From Barnesiella viscericola DSM 18177 (GTDB lineage: Bacteria > Bacteroidota > Bacteroidia > Bacteroidales > Barnesiellaceae), in the NCBI RefSeq assembly GCF_000512915.1, contig NZ_CP007034.1, positions 1,240,001 through 1,304,000 of the forward strand: a stretch of 64,000 nucleotides of DNA, given 5' to 3'. The position numbers and the translations under genes were made by a program. Below, piece after piece: positions 9,186-22,675 of this stretch; the first letter of the stretch is position 1; each line of letters begins with the position of its first letter. The notes under the pieces were generated by a model. It did not search any database. It had not been told where the DNA came from and saw only the letters and a list, made by a program, of their open reading frames with translations.

Positions 9186-10691
9186 TCAACGGTTCTTGCG
9201 CATGGTGTAGCGGCTGATACCCAAGCTCTCGTAGCTGCGGCGCAACTCCTCGTCGTTGTCCGAAATGACCAGCAGCCGGTCACCCGGTTCGAGCTGGGTG
9301 TGCCCCTTGGGCACGAAATAGTGCGTATCCCGTTTGACCATCACCACCAGCGTGTTGTCGGGCAACGAGAGGTTCATCAGCTTGTTGCCGCCCGCCAGCG
9401 TCTCGGCGGTAAGTTCGATTTCGCTCATGGCCGACTTGATTTCGTCGGGCAGCGCCACGTTGAAAATCTCCTTCTCCTCGCTCTTGCCAATCAACCCCAG
9501 CCAACGGGCCATAGCACTCACGGTGGTGCCCTGCACCAGCAACGAGACGATGGTGACAAAGAATACCACGTTGAAAATCATGCGGGCATTGGGTATCTCG
9601 GCCGACATGAGCGGATAGGTGGCAAAGATGATGGGCACGGCTCCGCGCAGACCCACCCATGAAATGTAGACCCGGGCCCGGGTCGTGAACTTGCGGAAGG
9701 GCAGCAGACTCACAAAGACCGAGAGGGGACGCGACACCACAATCATGAAGAGGGCCACCAGCAGACTCACCCCGGCCACGGCGGGCAGCTCCGAGGGATT
9801 GACCAGCAGACCCAGCGTGAGGAACATCACAATCTGGAACAGCCAGGTGAAACCGTCGAAAAAGGTGGTAAGGCTGCGCTTGTGCACCAATTTGCGGTTC
9901 CCCACCACCAGTCCGGCAATATACACGGCCAGATAGCCGTTGCCCTGCAACAGATTGGTAAAGGCAAACACGAAGAAGACACAGGCCAGCAGCAGGACGG
10001 GATAGAGCGACTCGTTGGGCACATCGATGCGGTTGATAATCCACACGATGGCATACCCCAGGGCAAACCCGGCCGCCGCCCCCACAACCAGCTGCAACAC
10101 CAGCAACAGAATGGCGTCGCCCCAATCGACCGACCCGATTTCGATAATCTGGATAAGCAGCAGCGTGAGCATGTAGGCCATGGGGTCGTTACTGCCGCTC
10201 TCCAATTCGAGCGTGGGGCGCAACCGCTCTTTCAGCGAGATGCCCTTCGACCGCAGAATCGAAAAGACCGAAGCCGAGTCGGTCGACGACATGACGGCCG
10301 CCAGCAGCATCGATTCGAGCAAACCCAACTGGAAATCGCCGGGCAGGAAATCGGCCAGCGAATAGATGAAGAATCCGGTGATGACCGTCGTCATCAGCAC
10401 CCCCAGCGTGGCCAGCGTCACACCGGGTGCGAGCACCGGCCTGATTTCCCGGTAGGAGGTATCCATACCACCCGAGAAAAGTATGATACAAAGAGCCACC
10501 GTCCCGATGAACTGGGCCATCGGCGCACTGTCGAAATGGATTCCGAAGCCATCGGAACCGGCCAGCATACCCACTCCCAGAAACAGCAACAGGGCAGGAA
10601 CCCCGAACCGGGCCCCCGTTTTACCTACAAGCACACTCAGAAAGAGGAGAATCGCTCCTACCAACAATACATTTTCGGGACTGATAACCAT
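9186..10691 (-). CDS. Potassium/proton antiporter, CPA1 type with TrkA-C domain (NhaP2/CvrA-like)
   Basis: 501 aa. About 12 hydrophobic helices occupy residues 1-390. The conserved unwound-helix region includes SSTDSASVFSIL and LELESGSNDPMAYML, typical of CPA1 cation/proton exchangers. The C-terminal 110 residues are cytosolic and include a TrkA-C (RCK_C) regulatory domain (NLSLPDNTLVVMVKRD through LEPGDRLLVISD). Relatives exchange K+ or Na+ for H+ for pH and osmotic control. The gene stands alone, convergent with flavodoxin and divergent from gnd. A near-consensus -7 box (TATCTTTA) lies at 10726-10733 on the minus strand. Confidence 0.9.
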   Translation of the reverse strand: MVISPENVLLVGAILLFLSVLVGKTGARFGVPALLLFLGVGMLAGSDGFGIHFDSAPMAQFIGTVALCIILFSGGMDTSYREIRPVLAPGVTLATLGVLMTTVITGFFIYSLADFLPGDFQLGLLESMLLAAVMSSTDSASVFSILRSKGISLKERLRPTLELESGSNDPMAYMLTLLLIQIIEIGSVDWGDAILLLVLQLVVGAAAGFALGYAIVWIINRIDVPNESLYPVLLLACVFFVFAFTNLLQGNGYLAVYIAGLVVGNRKLVHKRSLTTFFDGFTWLFQIVMFLTLGLLVNPSELPAVAGVSLLVALFMIVVSRPLSVFVSLLPFRKFTTRARVYISWVGLRGAVPIIFATYPLMSAEIPNARMIFNVVFFVTIVSLLVQGTTVSAMARWLGLIGKSEEKEIFNVALPDEIKSAMSEIELTAETLAGGNKLMNLSLPDNTLVVMVKRDTHYFVPKGHTQLEPGDRLLVISDNDEELRRSYESLGISRYTMRKNR

Positions 10692-10725
10692 AAAATTATC
10701 TGTTCAATCTTTTAAAAAACTGGGG

Positions 10726-10733
10726 TAAAGATA
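10726..10733 (-). promoter_or_regulatory. Candidate antiporter -7 box
   Basis: The minus strand reads TATCTTTA, 7 of 8 against TAnnTTTG, about 35 nt before the antiporter start. No clear -33 element was found. Confidence 0.35.
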
Positions 10734-10861
10734 CGCAAAAAGGACGAGACTGCCAATTCGCCAGCCGCCTTTCTCCTCGCTCGGGGCAACCGTTCTTCCC
10801 TTCTGAACAAAAGAGGGGAAAAAGTGTTTAATAAACAACGTATTTAATCGACGAAACAGGT

Positions 10862-12340
<1,479 letters not shown>

Positions 12341-12346
12341 CGCCTT

Positions 12347-13870
12347 ATGAACAAGATACCCGACAGCCAGATACTGGTCATCTTCGGTGCCTCGGGCGAC
12401 CTCACGCACCGCAAACTCATGCCCGCCCTGTTTGAACTCTTCGAGCGGAAGCTCCTCCCCGAGAAATTTCTCATCGTGGGGGTAGCCCGCACCCGCCAGA
12501 ATACCGAGGAGTTCCGCCAATCGCTCTACGAATCGATGCTCCGCAGCGGCAAGACCTATACGACCGACAATCCCCACCTCACCAGCTTCCTGCGCTGTGT
12601 CTACTACATCGTCTGCGAGACGACCGAGGGCGAGGCCTACGGGGCCCTCTTCCGGGAAATCGAACAGCTGCGCAACGCCGCCGGTATCGACGACAACCTG
12701 CTCTTCTACCTGGCCACGCCGCCCACCATGTACTCGATTATTCCCCCCTTCATTCAGGCTCACCACCAGAACCGTTCGAAGCAAGGGTGGCGGCGCATCA
12801 TCATCGAAAAGCCCTACGGCAGCAACGAGTCCGAAGCCCGACATCTCGACCGCCTGCTCGGCGGCATCTTCCCCGAGCGGGAAATCTACCGCATCGACCA
12901 CTTCCTGGGAAAAGAGACGGTGCAGAACATACTGGTGCTGCGCTTTGCCAACGCCATCTGGGAACCCTTGTGGAACCGCAACTACATCGACCACATCGAA
13001 ATCACGGCTACCGAAACGCTGGGCGTAGAGCAGCGCGGCTCCTACTACGACTCGGCCGGAGCCTTGCGCGACATGGTGCAGAGCCACCTGCTGCAAATCA
13101 TGGCCTTCATCGCCATGGAGCCGCCGGCCACGTTCGAACCCGAGGCCATTCGCGACGAAATAAGCAAGGTGTTCCGCTCGCTGCGTCCGCTCTCGCGCGA
13201 CGACATCGCCCGCCACACGCTACGGGGACAATACACCACCGGCGTCATCGACGGGCAACAGGTACCCGCCTACCGCGAGGAGGCTCACGTCGACCCGCAA
13301 TCGGCCACCGAGACCTTCGTCGCCCTGAAACTCTTCATCGACAACTGGCGGTGGGCCGACGTGCCGGTCTACATCTACACCGGCAAACGGCTGGCCGAGA
13401 AGCGGTCGGAGGCGGTCATTCACTTTCGCAATACTCCGCGCACCTTTTTCCCGGGGCAGTGCTGCGGCAACTCGTGCAACCAGCTGGTCATCACCCTGCA
13501 ACCCGACGAGAGCATTCGCCTGCGCTTCGGGCTGAAACAACCCGGCAGCAATTTCGAGGTGAGCCAGGTGAGCATGGATTTCTTCTACAAGTCACTCGCC
13601 ACCACACGTCTGCCCGGGGCCTACGAACGGCTGTTGCTCGATGCCATGCGAGGCGACGCCCTGCTCTACTCGCGCAGCGACGCCTTGGAACTGAGCTGGC
13701 ACTTTCTGGCTCCCCTGCTCGACTGTTGGGAACAGGAGAAGGACGAGGGGCTCATCACCTATCCGGCCGGCTGCAAGATACCCCACGAGGTCATCTCCCG
13801 CATCAATGCCGACCCCTATCTGCTCGAAGAGTCTGTTTGTTCCTGCTGTAATCCCGATTTGCGCCCATGA
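12347..13870 (+). CDS. zwf: Glucose-6-phosphate 1-dehydrogenase
   Basis: 507 aa. It oxidises glucose 6-phosphate to 6-phosphogluconolactone with reduction of NADP+. The dinucleotide motif FGASGDLTHRKL (about 14-25) and the active-site signature RIDHFLGKETVQN, with the catalytic His-Asp pair region, are intact. The ATG is 6 nt after the gnd stop. The stop overlaps the pgl start (ATGA, 13867-13870), implying translational coupling. Confidence 0.97.
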   Translation: MNKIPDSQILVIFGASGDLTHRKLMPALFELFERKLLPEKFLIVGVARTRQNTEEFRQSLYESMLRSGKTYTTDNPHLTSFLRCVYYIVCETTEGEAYGALFREIEQLRNAAGIDDNLLFYLATPPTMYSIIPPFIQAHHQNRSKQGWRRIIIEKPYGSNESEARHLDRLLGGIFPEREIYRIDHFLGKETVQNILVLRFANAIWEPLWNRNYIDHIEITATETLGVEQRGSYYDSAGALRDMVQSHLLQIMAFIAMEPPATFEPEAIRDEISKVFRSLRPLSRDDIARHTLRGQYTTGVIDGQQVPAYREEAHVDPQSATETFVALKLFIDNWRWADVPVYIYTGKRLAEKRSEAVIHFRNTPRTFFPGQCCGNSCNQLVITLQPDESIRLRFGLKQPGSNFEVSQVSMDFFYKSLATTRLPGAYERLLLDAMRGDALLYSRSDALELSWHFLAPLLDCWEQEKDEGLITYPAGCKIPHEVISRINADPYLLEESVCSCCNPDLRP

Positions 13871-14583
13871 ACCCCACCCTCGTACAATTCTACCCCGACG
13901 CCTCCAAGGCGCTCATCGCCCTCACCGAGGCGCTGCTCGTCTCGGTGGCCGCCCGCACCCGTAAGCCCTTCTACCTGGCCCTCTCGGGTGGCGAGACGGC
14001 CCGGCAGCTCTTCGACGTGTGGCGCACCCGATACTCCGACCCGGCCCGCTGGAAAAACGTACTTTTCTTTTGGGTCGACGAGCGGTGTGTGCCGCCCGAC
14101 AGCGAAGAGAGCAACTACTATTGGGCCCACCGGCTCTTTTTCAAACCGGTGGGAATACCGGCCGAACACATCTTCCGCATTCACGGCGAGGAACCTCCCG
14201 CACAGGAGGCCGAGCGATATGCCCGCCTGATAGCCGACCGTCTGCCCAACCGCGAGGGGCTGCCCCGATTCGACTGCACCCTGCTGGGTATCGGCGAGGA
14301 CGAACATGTGGCCTCGATATTCGACCACAGCCTGTTGCAGAGCGACGACCTCTACGCCGTGTCGCAACACCCTGCCACCGGGCAATACCGGGTGACGCAG
14401 ACCGGCGAAGTGATACTCGCCTCCCGCGAAATTCTCATTGCATTGGTAGGGAACCGGAAAAAGGAACTGCTGCACCGGCTGACCGCCCGCCCCGACGGCG
14501 TCGTAACCCCGGCCACCTACATCTTGGCACACACGTCACGAGCCACGATTTTCAGCGAAATAGGATTATTCAACCGGGAGCTC

Positions 14584-14592
<9 letters not shown>
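13867..14592 (+). CDS. pgl: 6-phosphogluconolactonase (DevB/SOL family)
   Basis: 241 aa. It hydrolyses 6-phosphogluconolactone to 6-phosphogluconate, linking Zwf to Gnd. The family motifs [13 protein letters not shown] and [18 protein letters not shown] and a late [16 protein letters not shown] segment are present. The start overlaps the zwf stop by 4 nt. The 3' end overlaps the convergent trmD gene by 9 nt, so the two transcripts must run into each other. Confidence 0.95.
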
Positions 14593-17055
<2,463 letters not shown>

Positions 17056-17069
17056 AAAGATATTCGGTT

Positions 17070-17363
17070 ATGGTAAAACACATTGTCACTTTCAAACTTA
17101 CCGGCACCCCCGAGGAACGCAAAGAGGTAGCCACCCGGTTCAAAAACGCCCTGCTCGAATTGCCCGCCGTAATCGACGTGCTGCGAAGCATCGAAGTGGG
17201 TATCAACGAGAATCCCGCCGAGAGCTGGGACGTCGTGCTCACCGCTACCGTCGACTGCATGGCCGACGTGGAGACCTATGCCAAGCACCCGGCTCACGTA
17301 GCTGCCGCCGGTCTGCTTGCCGGCCACAAGGCCGACCGTGCCTGCGTCGACTACACCTGCTGA
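17070..17363 (+). CDS. Dabb-family (stress-responsive alpha/beta barrel) protein
   Basis: 97 aa. It begins MVKHIVTFKL, the first beta strand of the dimeric alpha/beta barrel (Dabb) fold, and contains the family pattern of strand, helix and a late DVETYAKHPAHVA helix. Such small ferredoxin-like proteins form dimers; their substrates are generally unknown. It lies 14 nt after the ABC-F gene, so co-transcription is likely. No catalytic residues can be named. Confidence 0.85.
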   Translation: MVKHIVTFKLTGTPEERKEVATRFKNALLELPAVIDVLRSIEVGINENPAESWDVVLTATVDCMADVETYAKHPAHVAAAGLLAGHKADRACVDYTC

Positions 17364-17419
17364 GGGTCGACACCTGCCGATACGGCTCGGAGCAACAGCC
17401 GCACCTGACACAAAAAAAA

Positions 17420-17461
17420 CGAGAGCGAAAGACGGGGATAAAACCCACGCTTTCGCTCTCG
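17420..17461 (-). terminator. Intrinsic terminator of the 43-aa gene (minus strand)
   Basis: Perfect 12-bp arms at 17420-17431 and 17450-17461 (CGAGAGCGAAAG and its complement) surround an 18-nt loop. On the minus strand the stem is followed by a T8 run (complement of 17412-17419). It lies 55 nt beyond the stop codon of the small ORF, which supports that ORF being a transcription unit. Confidence 0.8.
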
Positions 17462-17515
17462 CTCTATATCACAAGCTCATCACACGAGGTGCAAGCCTCT
17501 CTCATTTTCTAAAAG

Positions 17516-17647
17516 TCAGGCAACCGCCGTTGCCAATTTTTTTTGCAACAGGGCTGTCAACTCCTGGCACATGGGACCGTTGCCCATGGCACGATACTTC
17601 GCTATCTGATACCGAAGCATCTCTACTGTCATTTGTTCTTTCCTCAT
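17516..17647 (-). CDS. Small hypothetical protein, 43 aa
   Basis: The ORF begins MRKEQMTVEMLRYQIAKYRA and ends KKLATAVA. It is positively charged and predicted mostly helical, with a GNGP break in the middle and one Cys. It has no signal peptide or membrane segment. A full transcription unit surrounds it: a TATATTTG promoter box at 17711-17718 with a 16-bp palindrome upstream, and an intrinsic terminator at 17420-17461. I do not recognise a family. It could be a small regulator or adaptor. Its position between the Dabb gene and metA gives no functional clue. Confidence 0.6.
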   Translation of the reverse strand: MRKEQMTVEMLRYQIAKYRAMGNGPMCQELTALLQKKLATAVA

Positions 17648-17710
17648 AATTCAGCCTTTTTGTTCTCCACCCGTTGTGGAAAACGGTTTGTTTTTTCTCT
17701 TTTTACGGTA

Positions 17711-17753
17711 CAAATATAATACCATTTCCTCGAAAAATATGTTGTACAACATA
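17711..17753 (-). promoter_or_regulatory. Promoter with palindromic operator-like site for the 43-aa gene
   Basis: On the minus strand 17718-17711 reads TATATTTG. The stretch 17738-17753, TATGTTGTACAACATA, is a perfect 16-bp palindrome that falls where the -33 element should be. A second half-site (TATGTTG) follows at about 17759. Such placement is typical of a repressor or activator operator. A related imperfect palindrome lies in the -33 region of the small-RNA promoter at 41465-41478. Confidence 0.6.
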
Positions 17754-17887
17754 AAAAATATGTTGCTTTTTCATGTATTTTATATTTCAGAAGGTGAGTA
17801 TTTCCGCCCGAAAGAGCAATCAACCAAATAATTATCAATTGATTAAATCCACAACAAGAAAGATTTTACCGCCACGCCATTTTTTTA

Positions 17888-17895
17888 TACTTTTG
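17888..17895 (+). promoter_or_regulatory. metA promoter -7 box
   Basis: TACTTTTG matches TAnnTTTG 37 nt upstream of the metA ATG. An imperfect TTTT lies about 20 nt further upstream (17864-17867). The leader is too short to hold a SAM riboswitch. Confidence 0.6.
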
Positions 17896-17932
17896 TACTG
17901 ACAGAAATCATGACAACAAACCCTGCGAAACC

Positions 17933-18850
17933 ATGCCTGTAAAAATTCCGTCATCGCTGCCGGCTGTCGAGATTCTCAAAGCCGAAAACATATTCGTCAT
18001 GGACGACCTGCGTGCATCGACACAGGATATTCGTCCGTTGAAACTACTCATTCTCAACCTGATGCCGTTAAAGATTGTCACCGAGACCGATCTGCTGCGC
18101 CTCATCTCGAACACGCCGCTGCAAATCGAACTCGACCTGATGAACGTCTCGGGGCACATCTCGCACAACACGCCTGTCGAGCACATCGACACCTTTTACA
18201 AGGATTTCAGCGAGATACGCAATTACAACTACGACGGCATGATTATCACCGGCGCACCGGTCGAACGGCTCGATTTCGAGGCGGTCGACTACTGGGACGA
18301 GCTGGTCGACATCTTCGACTGGGCCCACACCCACGTCACCTCGACCCTCTACATCTGCTGGGCAGCCCTGGCGGGGCTCTACCACTTCTACGGCATACCC
18401 AAACACCCGCTGCCGCAAAAGCTGTTCGGGGTATTCTCCCACTACAAGCACGACGAGAAGAACCCCATCTTCCGCGGGTTCGACGACCGCTTCGAGGTGC
18501 CGCATAGCCGCTACTCCGAGGTGCGCCGCTGCGACATCGAGAAGAACAGCGAACTCACGATACTCTCCGAGTCGGACGAAGCCGGGGTATATCTGGTGAT
18601 GGCCCGCGGCGGCCGCGAGTTCTTCATCACCGGCCACTCCGAATACTCGGCTCTCACGCTCGACATCGAGTACCGCCGCGACCGGGCCAAGGGGCTCGAC
18701 ATCGCCATTCCCCGCAACTACTACCCCGGCGACGACCCGAACAACGCTCCCGTGGTCACCTGGCGGGGCCATGCCAACCTGCTCTTCACCAACTGGCTCA
18801 ACTACTTTGTATACCAACAAACGCCCTATAACCTCAACGATATCCGATGA
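17933..18850 (+). CDS. metA: MetA-family homoserine O-acyltransferase (predicted acetyl-CoA-specific)
   Basis: 305 aa, the full family length. It activates homoserine in methionine synthesis. The catalytic Cys142 (ICWAALAG) and the His-x-Glu motif ([10 protein letters not shown]) are present. Residue 111 is Glu ([10 protein letters not shown]), where E. coli MetA has Gly. Published work on Bacillus cereus MetA showed that Glu111 gives acetyl-CoA and Gly111 gives succinyl-CoA specificity, so this enzyme probably makes O-acetylhomoserine despite the usual succinyltransferase name. It has its own promoter and overlaps the U32 gene by 4 nt (ATGA). Confidence 0.95.
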   Translation: MPVKIPSSLPAVEILKAENIFVMDDLRASTQDIRPLKLLILNLMPLKIVTETDLLRLISNTPLQIELDLMNVSGHISHNTPVEHIDTFYKDFSEIRNYNYDGMIITGAPVERLDFEAVDYWDELVDIFDWAHTHVTSTLYICWAALAGLYHFYGIPKHPLPQKLFGVFSHYKHDEKNPIFRGFDDRFEVPHSRYSEVRRCDIEKNSELTILSESDEAGVYLVMARGGREFFITGHSEYSALTLDIEYRRDRAKGLDIAIPRNYYPGDDPNNAPVVTWRGHANLLFTNWLNYFVYQQTPYNLNDIR

Positions 18851-20688
18851 CTACCTCACGTCGCATAGAACTGCTGGCCCCGGCCAAGAATGCCGAAATC
18901 GGAAAGGAGGCTATCCTCCACGGGGCCGATGCCGTCTACATCGGGGCTCCCCGATTCGGGGCCCGCTCGGCAGCCGGTAACAGCCTCGACGATCTGGCCG
19001 GACTCATCGACCTGGCTCACCGCTTCGACGCCCGCGTCTACATCACCTTCAACACCCTGCTCTACGACCACGAGCTGGGCGAGGCCGAGCGCCTCATCGG
19101 CCAGCTCTACCGCATCGGAGCCGACGCCCTTATCGTGCAGGACATGGGTATCATGCGGCTCGACATTCCCCCTATCGCCCTGCATGCCAGCACCCAGACC
19201 GACAACCGCACCCCCGCCAAGGTGGAATTTCTCGAACGGTGCGGATTCTCGCAGGTGGTACTGGCCCGCGAACTTTCGCTCGACGAAATCCGGGCCATCA
19301 GTTCCACCGTGCAGGTGCCGCTCGAAGTGTTCGTACACGGGGCCCTGTGCGTGAGTTACAGCGGGCAGTGCTACCTGAGTCAAGCCATGTGCGGCCGCAG
19401 TGCCAACCGGGGCGAGTGTGCTCAGTACTGCCGGTTGCCCTATACCCTCGTTGACGGGCGCGGACGCATCGTGGCCCGCGGCAAGCACCTGCTCTCGCTG
19501 CGCGACCTCAACCAGAGCGACCGGCTGGAAGAGCTGCTCGATGCCGGTGTCTCTTCGCTGAAAATCGAGGGGCGTCTCAAAGAGATGGCCTATGTGAAGA
19601 ACTGCACCGCCTACTACCGGCAGGCGCTCGACCGCATCTTCGAGCGGCGCCCCGAATACCGGCGCTCCTCGACGGGTGCCTCGACCATCGACTTTACGCC
19701 CCGTCTCGAAAAGAGCTTCAACCGGGGCTTCACCCACTACTTCCTCGACGGTCGCACCGCCGCCCCCATCGCCTCGCCCGACACCCCCAAGTCGTTGGGC
19801 GAATATGTAGGCGAGGTGAAACAGACCGACCGCAACTCGTTTGTCGTGGCCGGTACCACGGCGCTGCACAACGGCGACGGCCTCTGCTACGTCAACCCCC
19901 GGGGTGAGTTCGAAGGGGTGCGTGTGAACCGGGCCGAGGGGAACCGCATCTTCCCCGCCACACACGTCAGCATCGCACCCCACACGACACTCTACCGCAA
20001 CCTCGATTTCGAGTTTGAGAAACAGCTGACCCGCCCCACGGCCGACCGTCGCGTGGGGGTATCCCTCCGGCTCTATGCCGTGCCCGACGGCTTTGCCCTC
20101 GACCTGACCGACGAGTGCGGCCTGCGGGTAACCGTGCGCGAGGATACTCCGCACCAGCCGGCCCGCACCCCGCAACAGGAAAATCAGCGCAAACAGTTGG
20201 GCAAACTGGGTACCTCGATTTACACCGCCACCCACATCGACCTCGACATAGACGAGAACCTCTTCATTCCGGCATCGACCCTGTCGAAGCTGCGGCAGCA
20301 GGGAGTCGAATGGCTCGACCGGGCCCGCCGGCTGGCCTACCGGCCCGAACGCCGGCAGCCCGAAGATCGGTCGGCCCGCTTCCCGCAAAGTTCGCTCAAC
20401 TACCTGGGCAACGTGTCGAACCACCTGGCCGAGACATTCTACCGGGAGCACGGCGTGACACATATCGACCCGGCCTTCGAGAGTCGTCCGATCAAGGGGG
20501 TACCGCTCATGTTCACCCGCCACTGCATACGCCACATGCTGGGGTATTGCAAAAAGACGCCGGCCGGGAAAGAGCTGCCCGAACCGCTCACCCTGCTCTA
20601 CAAGGGCGAACGGCTCACCCTTCATTTCGACTGCAAGGCTTGCGAAATGACCCTGCAACGGGAAGAGCAGCAAGGGAATCAAGCATAA
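18847..20688 (+). CDS. U32-family protein (RlhA/TrhP-like RNA hydroxylation factor)
   Basis: 613 aa. The U32 signature is complete at about residues 160-178 ([19 protein letters not shown]) and is followed by further cysteines ([15 protein letters not shown]) that may hold a metal or cluster. A long C-terminal extension includes a late [16 protein letters not shown] stretch. U32 proteins were named peptidases, but RlhA (23S rRNA C2501) and TrhP (tRNA U34) take part in RNA hydroxylation. The length resembles RlhA more than the short TrhP type. Which RNA it acts on cannot be told here. It overlaps metA by 4 nt. Confidence 0.85.
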   Translation: MTTSRRIELLAPAKNAEIGKEAILHGADAVYIGAPRFGARSAAGNSLDDLAGLIDLAHRFDARVYITFNTLLYDHELGEAERLIGQLYRIGADALIVQDMGIMRLDIPPIALHASTQTDNRTPAKVEFLERCGFSQVVLARELSLDEIRAISSTVQVPLEVFVHGALCVSYSGQCYLSQAMCGRSANRGECAQYCRLPYTLVDGRGRIVARGKHLLSLRDLNQSDRLEELLDAGVSSLKIEGRLKEMAYVKNCTAYYRQALDRIFERRPEYRRSSTGASTIDFTPRLEKSFNRGFTHYFLDGRTAAPIASPDTPKSLGEYVGEVKQTDRNSFVVAGTTALHNGDGLCYVNPRGEFEGVRVNRAEGNRIFPATHVSIAPHTTLYRNLDFEFEKQLTRPTADRRVGVSLRLYAVPDGFALDLTDECGLRVTVREDTPHQPARTPQQENQRKQLGKLGTSIYTATHIDLDIDENLFIPASTLSKLRQQGVEWLDRARRLAYRPERRQPEDRSARFPQSSLNYLGNVSNHLAETFYREHGVTHIDPAFESRPIKGVPLMFTRHCIRHMLGYCKKTPAGKELPEPLTLLYKGERLTLHFDCKACEMTLQREEQQGNQA

Positions 20689-20911
20689 CTCACACGATTA
20701 CAATTCATAAACCATTCACGACCTCCGTCACTCCAACTTCCCCACAGGTGCGGACAGGTCGTGTATGCACCCAACCCTCAACGGGGAAGAGAGAAACAAC
20801 CCTTCATTTCGTTTTTTTATTATTTATACAGAAGTTCTTTGAAACGATTCGTCTAATATTATTAAAAGCACATTTACGCCTGTAATAGGCCGTTTAATCG
20901 CCATAAATTCC

Positions 20912-20919
20912 TATCTTTG
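20912..20919 (+). promoter_or_regulatory. Promoter -7 box of the trypsin-like protease gene
   Basis: TATCTTTG matches TAnnTTTG. TTTA at 20893-20896 sits at about the -33 distance. The ATG chosen (20955) is 35 nt downstream; the in-frame start at 20919 would overlap the box and is unlikely. Confidence 0.65.
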
Positions 20920-20954
20920 TGAAAATACCATCATATATAGTAAAAACACGTACC

Positions 20955-22649
20955 ATGAAAAAATGGACTTTGTCTCTTCTGGCGTTGACGGTGCTCTCAG
21001 TTGCGTCGGCTCAGAACCTCAGGGAATCGGTGGCCATCGTTCGCCCCAAACTCAGTGAAAATACGCAAGCCTTCCTGACCGATTTCAGCAAATCGCTCCG
21101 CAAGGACGGCTTCTACTCGGCAGCCGATATTCTCGAAAATTACGGGAAAGGCTCGTTCGGCACGGGATTTGCCTATCGCAACAAACAGGACAACCGGCTG
21201 TACATCATCACCAACCGCCACGTGGTGGAACAAGCCGAATGGGTCGACATCGAATTTTCCCTGCCCGACAACAGCTCCAAGCGGTTTGCCGACTGCCCCG
21301 TCATCGGTGTGCACGACGATTTCGACATAGCCTTCATCGCCCTTCCCCAAGGGGCACAAGTACCCACCCTCGAAATCACCGATAAAGCCATAACCGACGG
21401 TACCACCGTATTCACGGCCGGATTTCCCGCACTGGCCGAAAAGCCCTCGTGGCAACTGGGACAAGGCATCGTGTCGAATGCTAACGCCCTGATTGAGTCG
21501 CTGACCCACAACAAAGAGCTCCCCTTGATACAGCACACCGCACAAGTAGATGCCGGCAGCTCGGGCGGACCGCTGCTCGTTCGCAACGAACAGAATCCTG
21601 ACCGATTTACCGTGATAGGCATCAATACCTGGAAAGCCGTAGACCGCGAGAACACTAACTTTGCCATACCGGTGCGGGCCATCGAAGATTTCTTCCAGAA
21701 CTATCCGACCGATGCCAACACCCTGCTTACCCAGGCCGACGTGACCCGAAAAGCCACGGCGCTGCTCCAAGCCACGAAATCGTCCTACGAGGCCGTGATG
21801 CCCTTCGTGTCGTACCAATATGTATCGAACATCTCGGCCAACACCTTCTACGATTTGGTCTTCGCCGCCTCCGATGGGGCTACCAAAGCCATGGAGTCCT
21901 GCTTCGAACAGGGCAGCCCGCTGGAAGGTATCCGCGTGGGGCTGGCCGACATCATCTGCCGCCAGTTCTCGGGAAAGAACTACACCTTCTCGACGGTTGC
22001 CAATCTGGACTCTATCCACAAGACAGCCGATGTCACCTATGCCACGGGCGATAAGACCATCACCACCCGATGGACTCTCGAACAGGGACGCTGGCGGTTG
22101 ATGGAGGCTGAGAATGTCAAGGCCAGCCGTATCGAGGCCAACGGCATCTCCAAGAGCTACGGCTTCGGCACCTCGATCTATCTGGGCATCGTCTCGCCGC
22201 TCAACAACGCGTTCGACCTCTCGTACAGCTTAGCCTTCAAGCGCACCATTCTTACCTTCATGACCTACGAAATCAGCGCCTCGCTCCTGAAACTCAATAC
22301 CGAGAAAAAGGATTGGGAGGGGTTGAACGAGATTGTCGTACCCAGCACGCGAAATGCCTTCGACATCAATTTCGGTCTCGGCGGGCAACTCCCCGTCAAG
22401 TGCGGCCCCATCTACCTGGTGCCCTATGCCAAGGTGATGGGAGGCCTCTACCTGGGGTCCGACGTGAGTGGCATCGACTACGGTCTGGGAGCCGGAGTGG
22501 AGGTCGCCTACAAGTTTGGCTACCAGAACTATGTATTTGCCAACATCGGCTACCTGGGCAAGAAGATGAAACCCTTCGACGACCAGACCTACCGTCTCAA
22601 ATCGAAAATGCTCTCGGGACTGGCTTTCTCGATAGGCGTCAGCTTCTAA
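20955..22649 (+). CDS. Secreted trypsin-like serine protease with C-terminal beta-rich domain
   Basis: 564 aa. A signal peptide (MKKWTLSLLALTVLSVASA) is followed by a chymotrypsin-fold domain with His89 (TNRHVV), Asp124 (DDFDIAFIA) and Ser203 (DAGSSGGPLL), the S1C-type triad. No PDZ domain is visible. Residues from about 390 are rich in alternating aromatic and small residues (GFGTSIYLGIVSPLNNAF, LVPYAKVMGGLYLG) and end in SIGVSF, which resembles outer-membrane beta strands. The protease may therefore be tethered to, or carry, a membrane-inserted barrel. It was possibly made for envelope quality control. A lipoprotein gene follows by 26 nt. Confidence 0.85.
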   Translation: MKKWTLSLLALTVLSVASAQNLRESVAIVRPKLSENTQAFLTDFSKSLRKDGFYSAADILENYGKGSFGTGFAYRNKQDNRLYIITNRHVVEQAEWVDIEFSLPDNSSKRFADCPVIGVHDDFDIAFIALPQGAQVPTLEITDKAITDGTTVFTAGFPALAEKPSWQLGQGIVSNANALIESLTHNKELPLIQHTAQVDAGSSGGPLLVRNEQNPDRFTVIGINTWKAVDRENTNFAIPVRAIEDFFQNYPTDANTLLTQADVTRKATALLQATKSSYEAVMPFVSYQYVSNISANTFYDLVFAASDGATKAMESCFEQGSPLEGIRVGLADIICRQFSGKNYTFSTVANLDSIHKTADVTYATGDKTITTRWTLEQGRWRLMEAENVKASRIEANGISKSYGFGTSIYLGIVSPLNNAFDLSYSLAFKRTILTFMTYEISASLLKLNTEKKDWEGLNEIVVPSTRNAFDINFGLGGQLPVKCGPIYLVPYAKVMGGLYLGSDVSGIDYGLGAGVEVAYKFGYQNYVFANIGYLGKKMKPFDDQTYRLKSKMLSGLAFSIGVSF

Positions 22650-22675
22650 CTAACCACCTATAAAAAAACAGAATC

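Noticed and set aside
17644-17838. A 64-codon minus-strand frame ending at the 43-aa gene start
   Set aside because: It spans the promoter and palindrome of the 43-aa gene and has an unlikely AT-driven composition.
17896-17932. SAM riboswitch before metA
   Set aside because: Only about 37 nt separate the promoter box from the ATG, too short for known SAM aptamers with an expression platform.
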